64,000 bases of DNA from Halomonas qaidamensis (GCF_025917315.1 NZ_CP080627.1:2666001-2730000); one strand, 5' to 3'. Positions 15,383 to 25,180 are shown, counted from the stretch's first letter. Made by a program: numbers and translations. Notes: generated from the sequence alone by a model not told the origin.

Positions 15383-16276
15383 TTAGCTTAGCTGCAACGC
15401 TTCAACCACCGCCGCTACCCTTTTCCGCGCATCGCCTTGCAGCGTTTGAAGCGGCAGGGGCAAACAAGGCTGGCTTACTTTGCCGGTAAGTTCTGCAATG
15501 GTAGCGGCCACCCGCAGGCTGCCGCCGTAGTCACGATAAAGTGCCCATAACGGTTCAAGTGCCACGGACAGTGCGCAGGCCTGTTTTACGTCTTTCGCTT
15601 GGGCGGCACGGGTTAGCGCCAGCGCAGTCTCTGGGTATAGCCCACCAATCACCGAGTACCAGGCATCGCAGCCAGCCAGCATTCCCGTGGCGGCGGCTGG
15701 GTCGCCGCTAATGCCGATGGTTACGTCGCTGGGAATTAACCCACGCAGCCGTGCCACGCGCGCCTGTGCGGCGGCTATGTCATTCTGTACAGGGGGTATT
15801 TTAATCGAGTGAACCTGGGGTAGCTGGGCGATGCGCCCATGCAGTTCATCGCTAAATTCAAAGTGCGTAGTGCCTGGGTTGTCATAGACACATAGCGGCA
15901 CGCTCAGCGAACGACAAACCGTCTCGAAAAGGCTAAACACCTCATCATCGGTGAGCTTTTGATAGGAAACCGGTGCCAGAAGCACGCCGCTAGCGCCTGC
16001 TTGCTGGGCGTTTTCTGCATGGGTTAGTACATCACGGGTGCGTAATGCGCCTATACCCACCACCACTGGTACGTCAGCAGCATGCTCAACGCAAAGCTTG
16101 GCAACGCGGGCACGCTCTTCACCACTTAAATAAGCGTAGTTGCCCGTCGAGCCCAGCACGCCGATTGAGTCCACCCTAGCCTCCACCAAGCGCTCCACCA
16201 AACGAGTGAACTCATACTCATGAATACCTTGCTCGTTCATGGGGGTTAGCGGAAACGCGCTCAGGCCAGTGAACAT
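15383..16276 (-). CDS. Dihydrodipicolinate synthase family (DapA-like) aldolase
   Basis: This 297-residue TIM-barrel protein has the family's GVLGSTGNYAYLS phosphate/pyruvate loop (GxTGE-like, here GSTGN), a VYDNPGTTHFEF segment with the conserved Tyr, and a Schiff-base Lys in HSIKIPPVQ. The usual KEAS/TGD context is replaced by KIPP. That suggests a lyase or aldolase for another 2-keto acid rather than true lysine-pathway DapA. It is a single gene with no clear operon. The start ATG at 16276 has an AAGGATT-like purine stretch upstream. Confidence 0.9.
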   Translation of the reverse strand: MFTGLSAFPLTPMNEQGIHEYEFTRLVERLVEARVDSIGVLGSTGNYAYLSGEERARVAKLCVEHAADVPVVVGIGALRTRDVLTHAENAQQAGASGVLLAPVSYQKLTDDEVFSLFETVCRSLSVPLCVYDNPGTTHFEFSDELHGRIAQLPQVHSIKIPPVQNDIAAAQARVARLRGLIPSDVTIGISGDPAAATGMLAGCDAWYSVIGGLYPETALALTRAAQAKDVKQACALSVALEPLWALYRDYGGSLRVAATIAELTGKVSQPCLPLPLQTLQGDARKRVAAVVEALQLS

Positions 16277-16391
16277 GATGGAGAATCCTTGTGAAATGTC
16301 TGCCCTATTAAAAAGCTTTATACGCCCCTGGATACTAGCAGCTGACTTCGGATTGTGTGTTCGTGTGGGTCTCAGCTAGCAACAGCGTAAC

Positions 16392-16856
16392 CTAACGAGA
16401 CTGCTTGATAACCAGTTCAATCGTTTGCTTTACGTACGCGTACATTACCGGACAAGTGCTGGCTCTGGGGCCTGCCACGTTAAGCACGTTAATGTGGCGA
16501 TCATGCACAAAGTCGGCTATCAGCATTGCTGCGTGAAGCGGATCGATCAACTCTATATCAATCAGTTTATAAGGCTTTGATTGCTGAATGCAAAAGAGTG
16601 CTGTGGCCTCTGTTCCCCCTTGAAGATAAGACGCATAGAAGATGGCAGTACCATCCGCATCTTGTACATTTTTCTTAGTACGTTGGCGGTATCCACCGCC
16701 AGTTTCTTCAAGTAAGTAGACGCTACTGATCGGTCCATCTTCGGCCATTCTGCCAACGGGGCAGGTTCCACCAATGGGGAAGTCTAATGTTAATGCAGCG
16801 TCTAGTGCCGCCCTATCAGCGCCTGTTTGGCCGCCGCTTATAATTTTAGTCAACAT
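16392..16856 (-). CDS. Putative molybdenum carrier / SLOG-fold protein
   Basis: The protein has 154 residues from ATG 16856 (MLTKIISGGQTGADRAAL); an upstream extension to 16901 looks non-conserved. The N-terminal ISGGQTGAD is the signature of the putative molybdenum-carrier family (PF12694) and of SLOG-type nucleotide-binding folds. GGTEATALFC in the middle matches the family's second conserved loop. Some SLOG proteins bind nucleotide derivatives and act in stress or defence, while the name comes from the Mo-storage relative. The role here is undetermined and it stands alone. Confidence 0.85.
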   Translation of the reverse strand: MLTKIISGGQTGADRAALDAALTLDFPIGGTCPVGRMAEDGPISSVYLLEETGGGYRQRTKKNVQDADGTAIFYASYLQGGTEATALFCIQQSKPYKLIDIELIDPLHAAMLIADFVHDRHINVLNVAGPRASTCPVMYAYVKQTIELVIKQSR

Positions 16857-16936
16857 AAAAGTGGCTATATATCTCTGATCGCGTGGCAAACACATCGCCA
16901 CACGGTATTAGGAAGTAAAAGTGAAAGGGCTAAAAC

Positions 16937-17257
16937 CTACTGACCAAAGCCAATGCTTAAGCGCAGCGCTTGAAGGCCATCGAACTCGACGTTGACGTCG
17001 TCAGAAAATACCGGGTGGCCGTAAACCACCATGTCCACTGCTGCCTGCGAGCCACGGTAGCTAACAGTTACGCTGAGGTCTGCAGAGGTGGTAATCGGTG
17101 CAAGCAGGCCATACTCAACCTTATCAACGCTCAACGACGATAGGCCGCGGGCATCTAACTGATGCTGCACTTCTTGTTTTACAACGACGCCGTAATAGAA
17201 ATAGATACCCGCATAGCCAAGAGCCAGCAGTAAGATCAGTGAAAAGAGCTTTCCCAT
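16937..17257 (-). CDS. Small single-pass membrane protein, unknown function
   Basis: From ATG 17257 the protein is 106 residues. A GAGGG Shine-Dalgarno sequence lies shortly upstream, so this start is preferred over the longer frame. It has one N-terminal hydrophobic segment (KLFSLILLLALGYAGIYFYYG) and a periplasmic-type tail of alternating beta strands (LLAPITTSADLSVTVSY, VVYGHPVFSDDVNVEFDG). No family recognised. It lies between the molybdenum-carrier-like gene and the trp operon. Confidence 0.72.
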   Translation of the reverse strand: MGKLFSLILLLALGYAGIYFYYGVVVKQEVQHQLDARGLSSLSVDKVEYGLLAPITTSADLSVTVSYRGSQAAVDMVVYGHPVFSDDVNVEFDGLQALRLSIGFGQ

Positions 17258-17436
17258 TCGTTTCCCTCGGGGTGATGAAATCCTTGTAGTTGCCGCTTTT
17301 AGCAGACAGCCGCGAGCGCTGATAATGCCTGCGGTAGTAAGTAGCCACAAGCATTGAAAAATGAACATTATTTACAAACAAAAGAGAAAAGTTCTAATGG
17401 TGAGGTGTCGGTAGTTGGTGAAGAGTAGTTGATGAA

Positions 17437-17459
17437 GAGCAGGCGCTGCTGGCCTGCTC
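17437..17459 (-). terminator. Hairpin downstream of trpA
   Basis: GAGCAGG and CCTGCTC pair around GCGCTGCTGG-type loop bases. On the minus strand this follows the trpA stop by about 50 bases. The trailing T tract is short (TTC-ATC), so it is a weak or factor-assisted terminator. Confidence 0.5.
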
Positions 17460-17506
17460 TCTTAACGTATCGTTCTTTTTACTCTGCCTGTATCAATCTG
17501 CTTGTA

Positions 17507-18346
17507 TCAACAGACTTGTGGCTCACTCGCTGTGCGGCATGCCCTGATACTCTCAGCCAACTCTTTGACTAAACCATGCACGCGCTCAACGGCGTCGTCA
17601 GGCGTGTTGGCATGCTCAATACAGTCAACCAGCGCGGAGCCGACCACCACTGCATCGCTAAAGCGGCCAATGGTGGCTGCTTGCTCGGCGGTACGAATGC
17701 CAAAACCAACGGCAATGGGTAGCTCGGTGTGCTCGCGCAATTGGCCAACTGCGCTTTCCAACCGCGCAGGCGTGGGGGCATTGCCACCGGTAACCCCCGC
17801 AACGGAGACGTAATAAATAAATCCAGAGGCGTTACTCAACACTTTGGGCAGCCGTTTAGCATCCGTGGTCGGGGTTGCTAAGCGAATAAAATCAATGCCG
17901 TGTTGCGCCGCTGGCTGGCAGAGTTCTTCATCATGCTCGGGGGGTAAATCCACCACAATCAGGCCATCTACCCCTGCACGGGCGGCATCCGCTAGAAAGC
18001 GCTCAACGCCATAACAGTAAATCGGATTGTAGTAGCCCATCAACACGATCGGCGTGGTGCTATTTTGTTCGCGGAAACGGCGCACCATGTCTAGCGTCTT
18101 GGCTTGCGTTTGGCCGCCTTCAAGTGCACGCAGCGCGGCTTTTTGAATGGCGGGGCCATCGGCCATGGGGTCACTGAACGGCATACCAAGCTCGATGATA
18201 TCTACCCCGGCTTCTGGCAACCCATGTAGCAAGCGGCGCGAAGTCTCAGCATTTGGGTCACCTGCCGTCAGGTAGCTGACCAACGCTGGGCGATGTTGCT
18301 GTTTGAGCGCCGCAAAGCAGTGTTCAAGGCGAGAAGAGTGGTTCAT
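17507..18346 (-). CDS. trpA: Tryptophan synthase alpha subunit
   Basis: The protein has 279 residues from ATG 18346, chosen because AAGGAGC sits 6-12 bases upstream; an in-frame start at 18370 would overlap the ribosome site. It has the TIM-barrel hallmarks [11 protein letters not shown], the catalytic Glu in [17 protein letters not shown], the catalytic Asp in [11 protein letters not shown], and the phosphate loop VGFGIRT with VVGSALVD. It cleaves indole-3-glycerol phosphate and passes indole to TrpB. It follows trpB by 20 bases in the same operon. Confidence 0.97.
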   Translation of the reverse strand: MNHSSRLEHCFAALKQQHRPALVSYLTAGDPNAETSRRLLHGLPEAGVDIIELGMPFSDPMADGPAIQKAALRALEGGQTQAKTLDMVRRFREQNSTTPIVLMGYYNPIYCYGVERFLADAARAGVDGLIVVDLPPEHDEELCQPAAQHGIDFIRLATPTTDAKRLPKVLSNASGFIYYVSVAGVTGGNAPTPARLESAVGQLREHTELPIAVGFGIRTAEQAATIGRFSDAVVVGSALVDCIEHANTPDDAVERVHGLVKELAESIRACRTASEPQVC

Positions 18347-18366
18347 AGCTGGCTCCTTGTGCGCGC

Positions 18367-19584
18367 TCATAGGTGTTTAACGCCGAATTTGTCGCCCAGG
18401 TGATGGGCCACGCTCATCATGTCCTTATCGCCACGACCGCTTAGGTTAATCACCATTAGGTGCTCGCGTGGCAACGTTGGCGCACGCTTGGCGACTTCGG
18501 CCAGGGCGTGTGCGGTTTCAAGGGCAGGAATAATGCCTTCTTGGCGGCAGCAGATCTGAAAGGCTTCCAGCGCTTCGTCGTCGGTGGCGGAGACGTACTC
18601 TACCCGCCCCTGCTCATGAAGCCATGCGTGCTCTGGGCCAATGCCGGGATAATCCAACCCCGCTGAAATTGAGTGGGCATCAATAATCTGGCCATCTTCA
18701 TTCTGCAGCAGGTAGGTGCGGTTGCCGTGCAGCACCCCTGGCGTGCCGCCATTCAGGCTGGCTGCATGCAGGCCGCTTTTAACCCCTTTTCCGCCGGCCT
18801 CTACGCCAATCATCTTCACATCTGGATCGTTGATGAAGGGATAGAACAGCCCCATGGCGTTAGAACCACCGCCGACACAAGCGACCAGTGAATCCGGCAA
18901 GCGGCCCTGCTTTTCAAGCATTTGACTGCGGGTTTCATGACCAATCACCGCTTGGAAGTCGCGCACCATGGCGGGGTACGGGTGCGGCCCAGCCACGGTA
19001 CCAATAATGTAGAAGGTGTCGTCGACATTGGTTACCCAGTCGCGCAGCGCTTCGTTCATGGCGTCTTTTAGGGTGCCGGTGCCTGATGTGACCGGCACGA
19101 TTTCTGCCCCCAACAGTTTCATACGAAAAACATTGGGCTGCTGACGTTCGATGTCGGTTGCGCCCATATAGATAACGCAAGGCAAGCCAAAGCGCGCGGC
19201 TACCGTGGCGGTGGCCACCCCGTGCATACCAGCGCCGGTTTCGGCAATAATGCGTTTTTTGCCCATCTGCTTGGCTAAGAGCACTTGGCCGATGCAGTTG
19301 TTAATCTTATGTGCGCCGGTGTGGTTTAACTCTTCACGCTTAAGGTAAATACTCGCCCCGCCGAAATGCTCGGTCAGACGTTCAGCAAAATAAAGCGGGC
19401 TTGGCCGCCCCACATAGTCCCCTTGAAAATAGGCGAGCTGGCGCTGGAACTCGGGGTCTTTTTTCGCGGCGGCGTATTCGTCTTGCAGCTCTAGAATGAG
19501 CGGCATGAGTGTTTCAGCGACAAAGCGGCCGCCGAAGCTGCCAAATAGCCCGTTGGCATCGGGCAGATTCACGAATTGGTTCAT
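18367..19584 (-). CDS. trpB: Tryptophan synthase beta subunit
   Basis: The protein has 405 residues from ATG 19584, with GAGGTCG upstream; the longer frame to 19689 adds non-conserved residues. PLP-dependent family features include the PLP-binding Lys in [11 protein letters not shown], the catalytic Glu of the AETGAG loop, the phosphate-binding GGGSNA loop and GRGDKDM near the end. It condenses indole with serine. It is co-transcribed with trpA and divergent from the TrpI-like regulator, as in pseudomonads, rather than part of a full trp operon. Confidence 0.98.
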   Translation of the reverse strand: MNQFVNLPDANGLFGSFGGRFVAETLMPLILELQDEYAAAKKDPEFQRQLAYFQGDYVGRPSPLYFAERLTEHFGGASIYLKREELNHTGAHKINNCIGQVLLAKQMGKKRIIAETGAGMHGVATATVAARFGLPCVIYMGATDIERQQPNVFRMKLLGAEIVPVTSGTGTLKDAMNEALRDWVTNVDDTFYIIGTVAGPHPYPAMVRDFQAVIGHETRSQMLEKQGRLPDSLVACVGGGSNAMGLFYPFINDPDVKMIGVEAGGKGVKSGLHAASLNGGTPGVLHGNRTYLLQNEDGQIIDAHSISAGLDYPGIGPEHAWLHEQGRVEYVSATDDEALEAFQICCRQEGIIPALETAHALAEVAKRAPTLPREHLMVINLSGRGDKDMMSVAHHLGDKFGVKHL

Positions 19585-19723
19585 CACGACCTCTAAGTGC
19601 AATATGAGAATTGGTAATGCATCGAAGGTAGCGCAGGCAGGCGGGGATAAAAATCGATAAGATGTCATTAATAGGTGAGTTTTAGTCAACTGTTAAGTCA
19701 TTTTCAACATTACTGGATACGCC
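19585..19723. promoter_or_regulatory. trpB-trpI divergent control region
   Basis: The 139-base gap between the divergent trpBA operon and the LysR gene must hold both promoters. In pseudomonads TrpI, with indoleglycerol phosphate, binds here to activate trpBA. The central part (19640-19710) is AT-rich, and TTTAGTCAACTGTTAAG looks like an imperfect LysR-type box. The exact operator is not proven from sequence. Confidence 0.45.
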
Positions 19724-20617
19724 ATGCAGAACAGCATGCCGCCGCTTAGCGCCCTGCGCGCTTTTGAAGCCACCGCCCGTTTGGGCAGCGTGACCGCCGC
19801 CGCTGATGAGCTAAACGTTACTCATGGCGCGGTTAGTCGCCAGTTAAAAAGCCTGGATGAACATTTTGGTGTGGCGCTCTTTGCTAAAGCTGGCCGCGGG
19901 TTGGTACTGACGCATCACGGTGAGCAGTTGCAGAGCGGCGTGGGCGAAGCATTCAGCCGCCTACGTGACAGTTGCGCAGCGCTCAAGCATGAGGTGGAAG
20001 AAGCATCCTTTACCCTGGCCTGCCCAGGCAGCCTGTTAGCACGCTGGCTAATACCTCGGCTAGATCGCCTTCACCGTGACCTACCTGAGCTAAAACTACA
20101 GGTGGTGGTGAGTGATACTGAGCAACCCGGTAAGCCTACTGATGCCAGCGCTACCTTGGCGTTTACGGAGCCGCCCTGGCCTGCCGATATAGAGGTTATA
20201 CCACTGATGTCCGAACAGATTTGTGCAGTGGCAAGCCCGGCGCTGGCAGCACACATCGACCCTACTAGACCGGAATCGCTGTTTGCCAACACGCTGTTGG
20301 TAACCGCTTCACGGCCCCAGGCGTGGCCGCAGTGGGCCAGTGCTAAAGGGTTGGAGCAAGGTGCATTGAAGGACGCTCTTCAGCAGGGCCAAAGCTTTGC
20401 TCATCTTTATTATTTGATTGAAGCAGCCGTGGCCGGTTTGGGGATCGCCATCGCGCCAACACTGTTAGTAGAGGATGAGTTGAGCAGCGGGCGGCTGATT
20501 GCCCCATGGGGCAGTATCGAAACGTCCGCGCGGCTCTGCCTGCTGCTACCTAAACACGCCAACCTTCGCCGCAGCGAGCCACTGGCAGAGTGGTTTAAGC
20601 AGGCGCTTAAAGGGTGA
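19724..20617 (+). CDS. trpI: TrpI-like LysR family activator of trpBA
   Basis: This 297-residue LysR protein has an N-terminal winged helix-turn-helix (PLSALRAFEATARLGSVTAAADELNV, then HGAVSRQLKSLDEHFG) and a co-inducer domain ending in EWFKQAL. The N-terminus belongs to the GcvA/TrpI branch. Its divergent position next to trpBA supports TrpI, which activates trpBA in response to indoleglycerol phosphate. A second ATG 12 bases in (MPPLSALRAF) is an alternative start. Followed at 20654 by a dispersed palindromic repeat. Confidence 0.86.
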   Translation: MQNSMPPLSALRAFEATARLGSVTAAADELNVTHGAVSRQLKSLDEHFGVALFAKAGRGLVLTHHGEQLQSGVGEAFSRLRDSCAALKHEVEEASFTLACPGSLLARWLIPRLDRLHRDLPELKLQVVVSDTEQPGKPTDASATLAFTEPPWPADIEVIPLMSEQICAVASPALAAHIDPTRPESLFANTLLVTASRPQAWPQWASAKGLEQGALKDALQQGQSFAHLYYLIEAAVAGLGIAIAPTLLVEDELSSGRLIAPWGSIETSARLCLLLPKHANLRRSEPLAEWFKQALKG

Positions 20618-20653
20618 GACCGGCGCCTTGCTGGGAGGCTGCGCCTCCATTCG

Positions 20654-20761
20654 CGGGTGCCTCATTTGCTCGTCCCTCACAAGATTCGTTACGCCGCGCT
20701 ACAGAACCCAAGCCATTGAATTTTAATATGTCGTAGCGCGGCGTAAGCGTCAGCGCACCCG
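20654..20761. repeat. Dispersed palindromic repeat, relative of the 149-bp unit
   Basis: It opens with CGGGTGCCTCATTTGCTCG and closes with CAGCGCACCCG, mirroring the ends of the palindrome at 12585-12687. The inner GCCGCGCTAC/GTAGCGCGGC arms pair perfectly. It sits between the trpI stop and the GST gene, which are convergent, so it could also serve as a transcription barrier. Confidence 0.78.
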
Positions 20762-20770
20762 CGGGGGCGG

Positions 20771-21373
20771 CTACATAAATGCTGTCTGTTGAAAACTATC
20801 CCTAGCAATTACTGCGGCATGCCATGCTTTGAGCTGTGGGTACGCTTCCTGCCAGTGCACTTCTGGCAGCCTGAAGGCCAAATAATCTAGCGCTACAGCG
20901 ATAGCGATTTCCCCAAGAGTCATCGACGGCGTCAGTTGACTTTCGTTTAGCTCGCTGCCGAGTTGCTGAATGATGCGTTGCATCGCCCGTTGGCGTCTGC
21001 GCCCAAGCTCACTTTGATCAATCTCAGGGCCATGGTGTTTTCTAGCAATCACCGTAGTGAAAGCGGCGTCCATAAGGTTTTGGCCAAGCCCCGCCAGGTG
21101 CATTACATCAGCCAAGCGTGATGGGGGCATCATCGGCACGCTGGGGCTGATGCTATCAAGATAAACAGCGATCAGCATCGATTCGCTCAGCGTTGTACCA
21201 TCGTTCGTCACTAGCGCAGGAATTCGCCCGGCGGGATTAACGTCCAGCAACGCTTGGTCATCTGCCCAAGGGTCGCACCAGCGCAAGGTAACGTCACCTG
21301 CCAGACCTTTTTCCAGCAATATAATCCGCGCGAGGCGCGCATAGGGTGACGTGGCGTTCAGGAAGAGTTGCAT
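20771..21373 (-). CDS. Glutathione S-transferase family protein
   Basis: The 200-residue protein has a thioredoxin-fold N-domain (LFLNATSPYARLARI) in which Ser/Tyr of SPYAR is the likely thiol-activating residue. The cis-Pro loop GRIPAL and the glutathione-binding TLSESMLIAVYLD (Glu-Ser) follow, then a helical C-domain. Its start overlaps the stop of the upstream MFS gene (TAATG), so the two are coupled. The pair may modify and export an electrophilic compound; the substrate is unknown. The likely regulator is the divergent LysR gene at 22726. Confidence 0.9.
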   Translation of the reverse strand: MQLFLNATSPYARLARIILLEKGLAGDVTLRWCDPWADDQALLDVNPAGRIPALVTNDGTTLSESMLIAVYLDSISPSVPMMPPSRLADVMHLAGLGQNLMDAAFTTVIARKHHGPEIDQSELGRRRQRAMQRIIQQLGSELNESQLTPSMTLGEIAIAVALDYLAFRLPEVHWQEAYPQLKAWHAAVIARDSFQQTAFM

Positions 21374-22578
21374 TACTGTCTCCGTTTTTGACCTAAAAAA
21401 GGAACGTGGCGCTGCTCCACACCACGACTAAGCAGCACCAGTACAAAGCCACCTATCAACACTACACTGCTAATCAAAAATAGCGGCAAGTACGTACCCC
21501 ACGCCACATATAGCCCAGACATCACGTAACCAGAAAACGCCTGAGCCGCAGCGAAAGCAGCCGTCGCTTGCCCCCAGAGTTTTTTGTGGGCTCCTGGGCC
21601 AACTAACTCAGCAAGTCGACCAGACGTTAGCGCCACAATGCCAGGGATCATCGCGCCCACCACGAACGATGAAACTGACTGGCTAAGCAGCGCGAGCGAA
21701 AAGACAGGCAGAGATACAGCGGCCGCCTTGGCTAAAAACGCGAGGGTTAAACCACGATGCCAGCCCACTTTTCGCGCTAACGCTCCTACTACCAGTGGCC
21801 CGCACACAGCGCCCAAGCCGAAAATCCCCCACTGAAGAGACGCTGCTTGATGCCCTAAGGCATTTTCTCGGGCGAGATAGTCCACCCAAAATACGGTATG
21901 GGGAACAAACCCGATGGCGTCCAGGGCATACGCACCGATCACCAATAGCACGGCGACGTTTACCGCTGCATACCCGTTCTGGCTCGCCGCCCCTTCGTTA
22001 CCTGTCACCGGCGGTAAGGACACCCGAGTAACACCGCGGTCACCTACCAACCCCGCCACGATGCATAGCAGGCCAAGCGCGCCCCAAGTAGCGGTTAGGC
22101 TGAACTCCAGCAGCATAGGTACTACCGATGCTGAAAGCAGCGCACCGAGCCCAATGCCAGTGAAAACCAGGGCACCGACACCGGCTCGTCTTTCCGGGGG
22201 CGTTGCCGATAGAGCCATCGATGGGCCAACCACCATCAGAATAGCGCCAGCCATACCTGAGACTAATCGCCAAAAGAAGAACCAACTAAAAATGCCAGCC
22301 CCCGCACATAGAAAAAAGCTTAGCGCGATCGCCACGAAACATGCTCCCATCACCGCGCGAACAGGAAAGCGTTCACTCAAGGAGTGAGCAATCAATGCAC
22401 CGATAAAGTAACCAAGAAGATTGGCAGCCCCCAGGTAAGCCCCTTGGCTGGCGGTAAACCACCCCTCTTGAATCAGCGCCGGTAATAGCGGTGTGTAGGC
22501 AAAGCGGGCAATGCCGATGCCTGCCAAGGTAGCCATTACGCCGGTCACCAGAGCAGGCAAATCTTTGCTGTTGATCAT
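21373..22578 (-). CDS. YbfB/YjiJ family MFS transporter
   Basis: This 401-residue protein has about 12 hydrophobic segments. The first, TGVMATLAGIGIARFAYTPLLP, is the hallmark of the YbfB/YjiJ branch of the major facilitator superfamily. GYFIGALIAHSLSERFPVR carries the family's cytoplasmic loop between helices 2 and 3. It is probably an efflux permease with unknown substrate. It is the first gene of a two-gene operon with the GST and is divergent from a LysR regulator, with 147 bases between the starts. Confidence 0.91.
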   Translation of the reverse strand: MINSKDLPALVTGVMATLAGIGIARFAYTPLLPALIQEGWFTASQGAYLGAANLLGYFIGALIAHSLSERFPVRAVMGACFVAIALSFFLCAGAGIFSWFFFWRLVSGMAGAILMVVGPSMALSATPPERRAGVGALVFTGIGLGALLSASVVPMLLEFSLTATWGALGLLCIVAGLVGDRGVTRVSLPPVTGNEGAASQNGYAAVNVAVLLVIGAYALDAIGFVPHTVFWVDYLARENALGHQAASLQWGIFGLGAVCGPLVVGALARKVGWHRGLTLAFLAKAAAVSLPVFSLALLSQSVSSFVVGAMIPGIVALTSGRLAELVGPGAHKKLWGQATAAFAAAQAFSGYVMSGLYVAWGTYLPLFLISSVVLIGGFVLVLLSRGVEQRHVPFLGQKRRQ

Positions 22579-22725
22579 ATCGTGTCCTTACTGAATCGCT
22601 GTGTGGAAAGTGTGGCGTCGGGCGTATTTGCTAGTAGCCTACTCACACCAACAATTCTTTAGAAACGATTTATAATGATAATAGCTATCTTATTTAGAGA
22701 TAGCAGAAGCTTGGGGGAGATGGGA

Positions 22726-23595
22726 ATGCAATTGAAATCGTTGCGGCTGTTTAAGGCGGTGGCAGAGACAGGCAGTTTTATGGCCGCTGCGAAGCAATTA
22801 CACACGGTGCAATCTAACGTGACCACGCATATCAAAAAGCTGGAGGAAGAGTTAGGCGCGCAGCTGGTTCATCGCGCTGGTGGCGTGCGCCTTACCTCTG
22901 CCGGGCGGGCATTACTGGGTTACGCCGAACGGTTGTTAGCGGTACATGACGAAGCGTTAGCGCTATTTCAAAATGCAGAGAACGCTGCTGGCCAGCTGCG
23001 CTTAGGATCGATGGAAACTACCATGGCGCTGCGTCTTCCCCCAATACTGGCGGCCTATCATGCCAACTTTCCAGAAGTGGATATAACGCTGGCGACAGGC
23101 CCCACCGCCAGCTTGATCGAGAAACTTATGGTCGGTCAGGCGGATGGCATTTTTGTGGCAGGCGCTGTCGACCATCATCGCTACCATTCGCTCAAGGTGT
23201 TTAGCGAACAACTTGTACTGGTAAGCTCAACCCCTATGACCAGTGTACCCAGCGCTGAAGAGCTGCTGACAGCTACGTTTTTAGCATTTCGCCAGGGATG
23301 TAGCTATCGCCAACGTATTGAATTGCTGCTGGCATCTCAGGGAATTAATGCGGTGCGTGTTTTTGAATTTGGCACGCTAGATGCCATGCTTGGCTGCGTC
23401 GCGGCTGGGATGGGTTACACCGTGTTGCCACGTATTACTATTGAAGCCCACCGGCACCGCTTCGGCATTCACACGATGGAACTGCCCTCCGCCATTGCCA
23501 ATATCGATACCTATTTTGTGACACCAGAACCCGCCTCTTGGTCACCCGCATTAGCGCGCTTTGTTGATACGCTACATCAGGAAGCTGGGCTATAG
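22726..23595 (+). CDS. LysR family transcriptional regulator
   Basis: The protein has 289 residues from ATG 22726 (MQLKSLRLFKAVAETGSF), which has a GGGGGAGA ribosome site just upstream; the frame to 22675 is not needed. The HTH spans about residues 17-40 (AAAKQLHTVQSNVTTHIKKLEE). The C-terminal half is a periplasmic-binding-like co-inducer domain. Divergent placement suggests it controls the MFS-GST operon. The inducer is unknown. Confidence 0.93.
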   Translation: MQLKSLRLFKAVAETGSFMAAAKQLHTVQSNVTTHIKKLEEELGAQLVHRAGGVRLTSAGRALLGYAERLLAVHDEALALFQNAENAAGQLRLGSMETTMALRLPPILAAYHANFPEVDITLATGPTASLIEKLMVGQADGIFVAGAVDHHRYHSLKVFSEQLVLVSSTPMTSVPSAEELLTATFLAFRQGCSYRQRIELLLASQGINAVRVFEFGTLDAMLGCVAAGMGYTVLPRITIEAHRHRFGIHTMELPSAIANIDTYFVTPEPASWSPALARFVDTLHQEAGL

Positions 23596-23700
23596 ACTCG
23601 CCCTCACTCTTCATCTCATGTCTTTTGAGCAATCAAGTACGCGCCCCGTGCAACCATAGCCAATATCGGCGGGAGTCATCGGGGCCTTTTCAAGACGAGG

Positions 23701-24330
23701 TTACTGAACGATTTCCTCAATTGAGCGTTTGCCATCCAGCAATGTGTATTCCTGATTAATAATGCTCGCCGTTTGCACCACATGCAGCAGCGCATGCGCG
23801 ACGTTAGCCCGTGAGATTTGGTTATCGCCCGCTTCATCCACTGAGCTAGCAAACTGGCGGCTGGCTGTTTCGTCGGTCAAGCGTCCTGGTTTAAGGATCA
23901 CATGAGGGAGATCGCTGTTGCGTAAATGCGCATCGGCAGCGAATTTAGCAGCCATATAAGGACGCAGCTTTTCCGGTGCTTCCAACGGGTTTTCTGCTCT
24001 CATGGCACTAACCATAATATAGCGAGAGAGACCTTTTTGACTGGCCACATCCGCAGCGCGAATGGCACCAAAAAGATCAATCATCAACGTTTTATCTGGC
24101 CCGGTGTGAGGTCCAGACCCCGCAGTAAAGACAACTTGGTCGCAACCTTCAAAGGCATGTTCAAATTCACCTTCCAAATCGGCGACAACACTGTCAATGC
24201 CACGCTCGTTAAACCATGATGCTTGCTCTTCGCTTCGGATCATCGCTTTGACAGGCGTGCCTGCCTGCTGCGCCAGCTCGCAAAACTGTTTACCTATCTG
24301 GCCGTTTGCACCAATGACTAGCGTCGTCAT
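23701..24330 (-). CDS. NAD(P)-binding atypical SDR / NmrA-like oxidoreductase
   Basis: The 209-residue protein has an N-terminal Rossmann motif TLVIGANGQIGKQF (GxxGxxG) and an acidic strand end, VVADLEGEFEHAF. YMAAKFAADAHLRNS holds the YxxxK of atypical SDRs, and a substrate loop HVILKPGRLTDE follows. It resembles the YwnB/NAD(P)H-binding group, whose substrates are mostly unknown. The LysR gene upstream on the other strand is convergent with it. No operon is evident. Confidence 0.9.
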   Translation of the reverse strand: MTTLVIGANGQIGKQFCELAQQAGTPVKAMIRSEEQASWFNERGIDSVVADLEGEFEHAFEGCDQVVFTAGSGPHTGPDKTLMIDLFGAIRAADVASQKGLSRYIMVSAMRAENPLEAPEKLRPYMAAKFAADAHLRNSDLPHVILKPGRLTDETASRQFASSVDEAGDNQISRANVAHALLHVVQTASIINQEYTLLDGKRSIEEIVQ

Positions 24331-24436
24331 GCCTATTTCTCCTTTTGAGTGTCCTCTATCCTTTAGTTGCAGGCATTTTTGTTGAATTCAACCTTTACTA
24401 AGGCGTTGTTTGTTGATGTTGCATTGACTTTAGCGC

Positions 24437-24826
24437 CTACCGATGAGGATAGACGACAAACGCTAGCTTGTTGCCGTCTGGGTCTCGCACGTAAGCTGAA
24501 TAAAATCCTGCGCCATATTGCGGTCGATAACCAGGTGCACCTTCGTCGCTGCCGCCATTGTGAATGGCTAACTGATAGAGCGTATCGACCTCTTTAGGGT
24601 CAGCAAATTGAAACGCTGTCATGCTGCCATTGCCAGCGCTAGCTGGATAACCATTAAAGGGTAAACCCACAAAGAACCTCGGCACATCGACATCATCCGG
24701 GTCTCCAAACGACACACAGGCATCGTCTTGCCAGCACACATCTAGCTCCATCGTGCTGAACAACGGCGCATAAAAATGAAGTGCACGCTCGAGGTTATGC
24801 GTTCCCACCATTGTGTAAGCAATCAT
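24437..24826 (-). CDS. VOC (glyoxalase/bleomycin-resistance fold) protein
   Basis: This 129-residue protein has two beta-alpha-beta-beta-beta units: HNLERALHFYAPLFSTM at the start and AYVRDPDGNKLAFVVYP at the end, the classic DPDGN turn of the fold. The metal ligands are not obvious. It could be a lyase, dioxygenase-like or drug-binding member. It lies 106 bases from the SDR gene on the same strand and may share its transcript. Confidence 0.87.
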   Translation of the reverse strand: MIAYTMVGTHNLERALHFYAPLFSTMELDVCWQDDACVSFGDPDDVDVPRFFVGLPFNGYPASAGNGSMTAFQFADPKEVDTLYQLAIHNGGSDEGAPGYRPQYGAGFYSAYVRDPDGNKLAFVVYPHR

Positions 24827-25119
24827 TGTGGCTACCTCTTATCGTCAATCTCCCTGTTTATCTGCTTATTTTATCTACGTCCTTTATTTACTTAAGTCAG
24901 ATAAGCTCCGATCACGGGGTGACCAGTGAGAAAATAAATAGCCCTCCGGTCCCTACTCTCACATCGCAAAGCCACGCTTCTAGCTCGCCTAGAGTCAGGG
25001 CTATTGCCGAGTAGGTGACGAAAGCGTTTATTTAAGAATAGCGGATGTTGCACGGCGATAAGCGTTAAATGACATAGCCACTTATCAAAGCGTGCTGTTT
25101 TGTAATAAGGGCTACCCAT

Positions 25120-25149
25120 TTGATATTTGCGTGGCGAGAGCTGTAGGAT
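25120..25149 (+). promoter_or_regulatory. Putative sigma-70 promoter of the glycerophosphodiesterase gene
   Basis: TTGATA (25120-25125) and TAGGAT (25144-25149) are separated by 18 bases, 32 bases before the ATG. Just downstream TTGAA-CAATCA-TTCAA forms a small inverted repeat that could be an operator. The rest of the 354-base gap (24827-25180) shows no gene. Confidence 0.4.
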
Positions 25150-25180
25150 AATTGAACAATCATTCAATTAAGGAATTTCT

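Noticed and set aside
15383..16276. Assigning this as dapA of lysine synthesis
   Set aside because: The KEA(S/T)GD block after the Schiff-base Lys is absent, so only family-level naming is justified.
23643..23690. Terminator after the LysR gene (GCCCCG ... CGGGGC then CTTTTC)
   Set aside because: The loop exceeds 30 bases and the stem is only six pairs, too weak to call.
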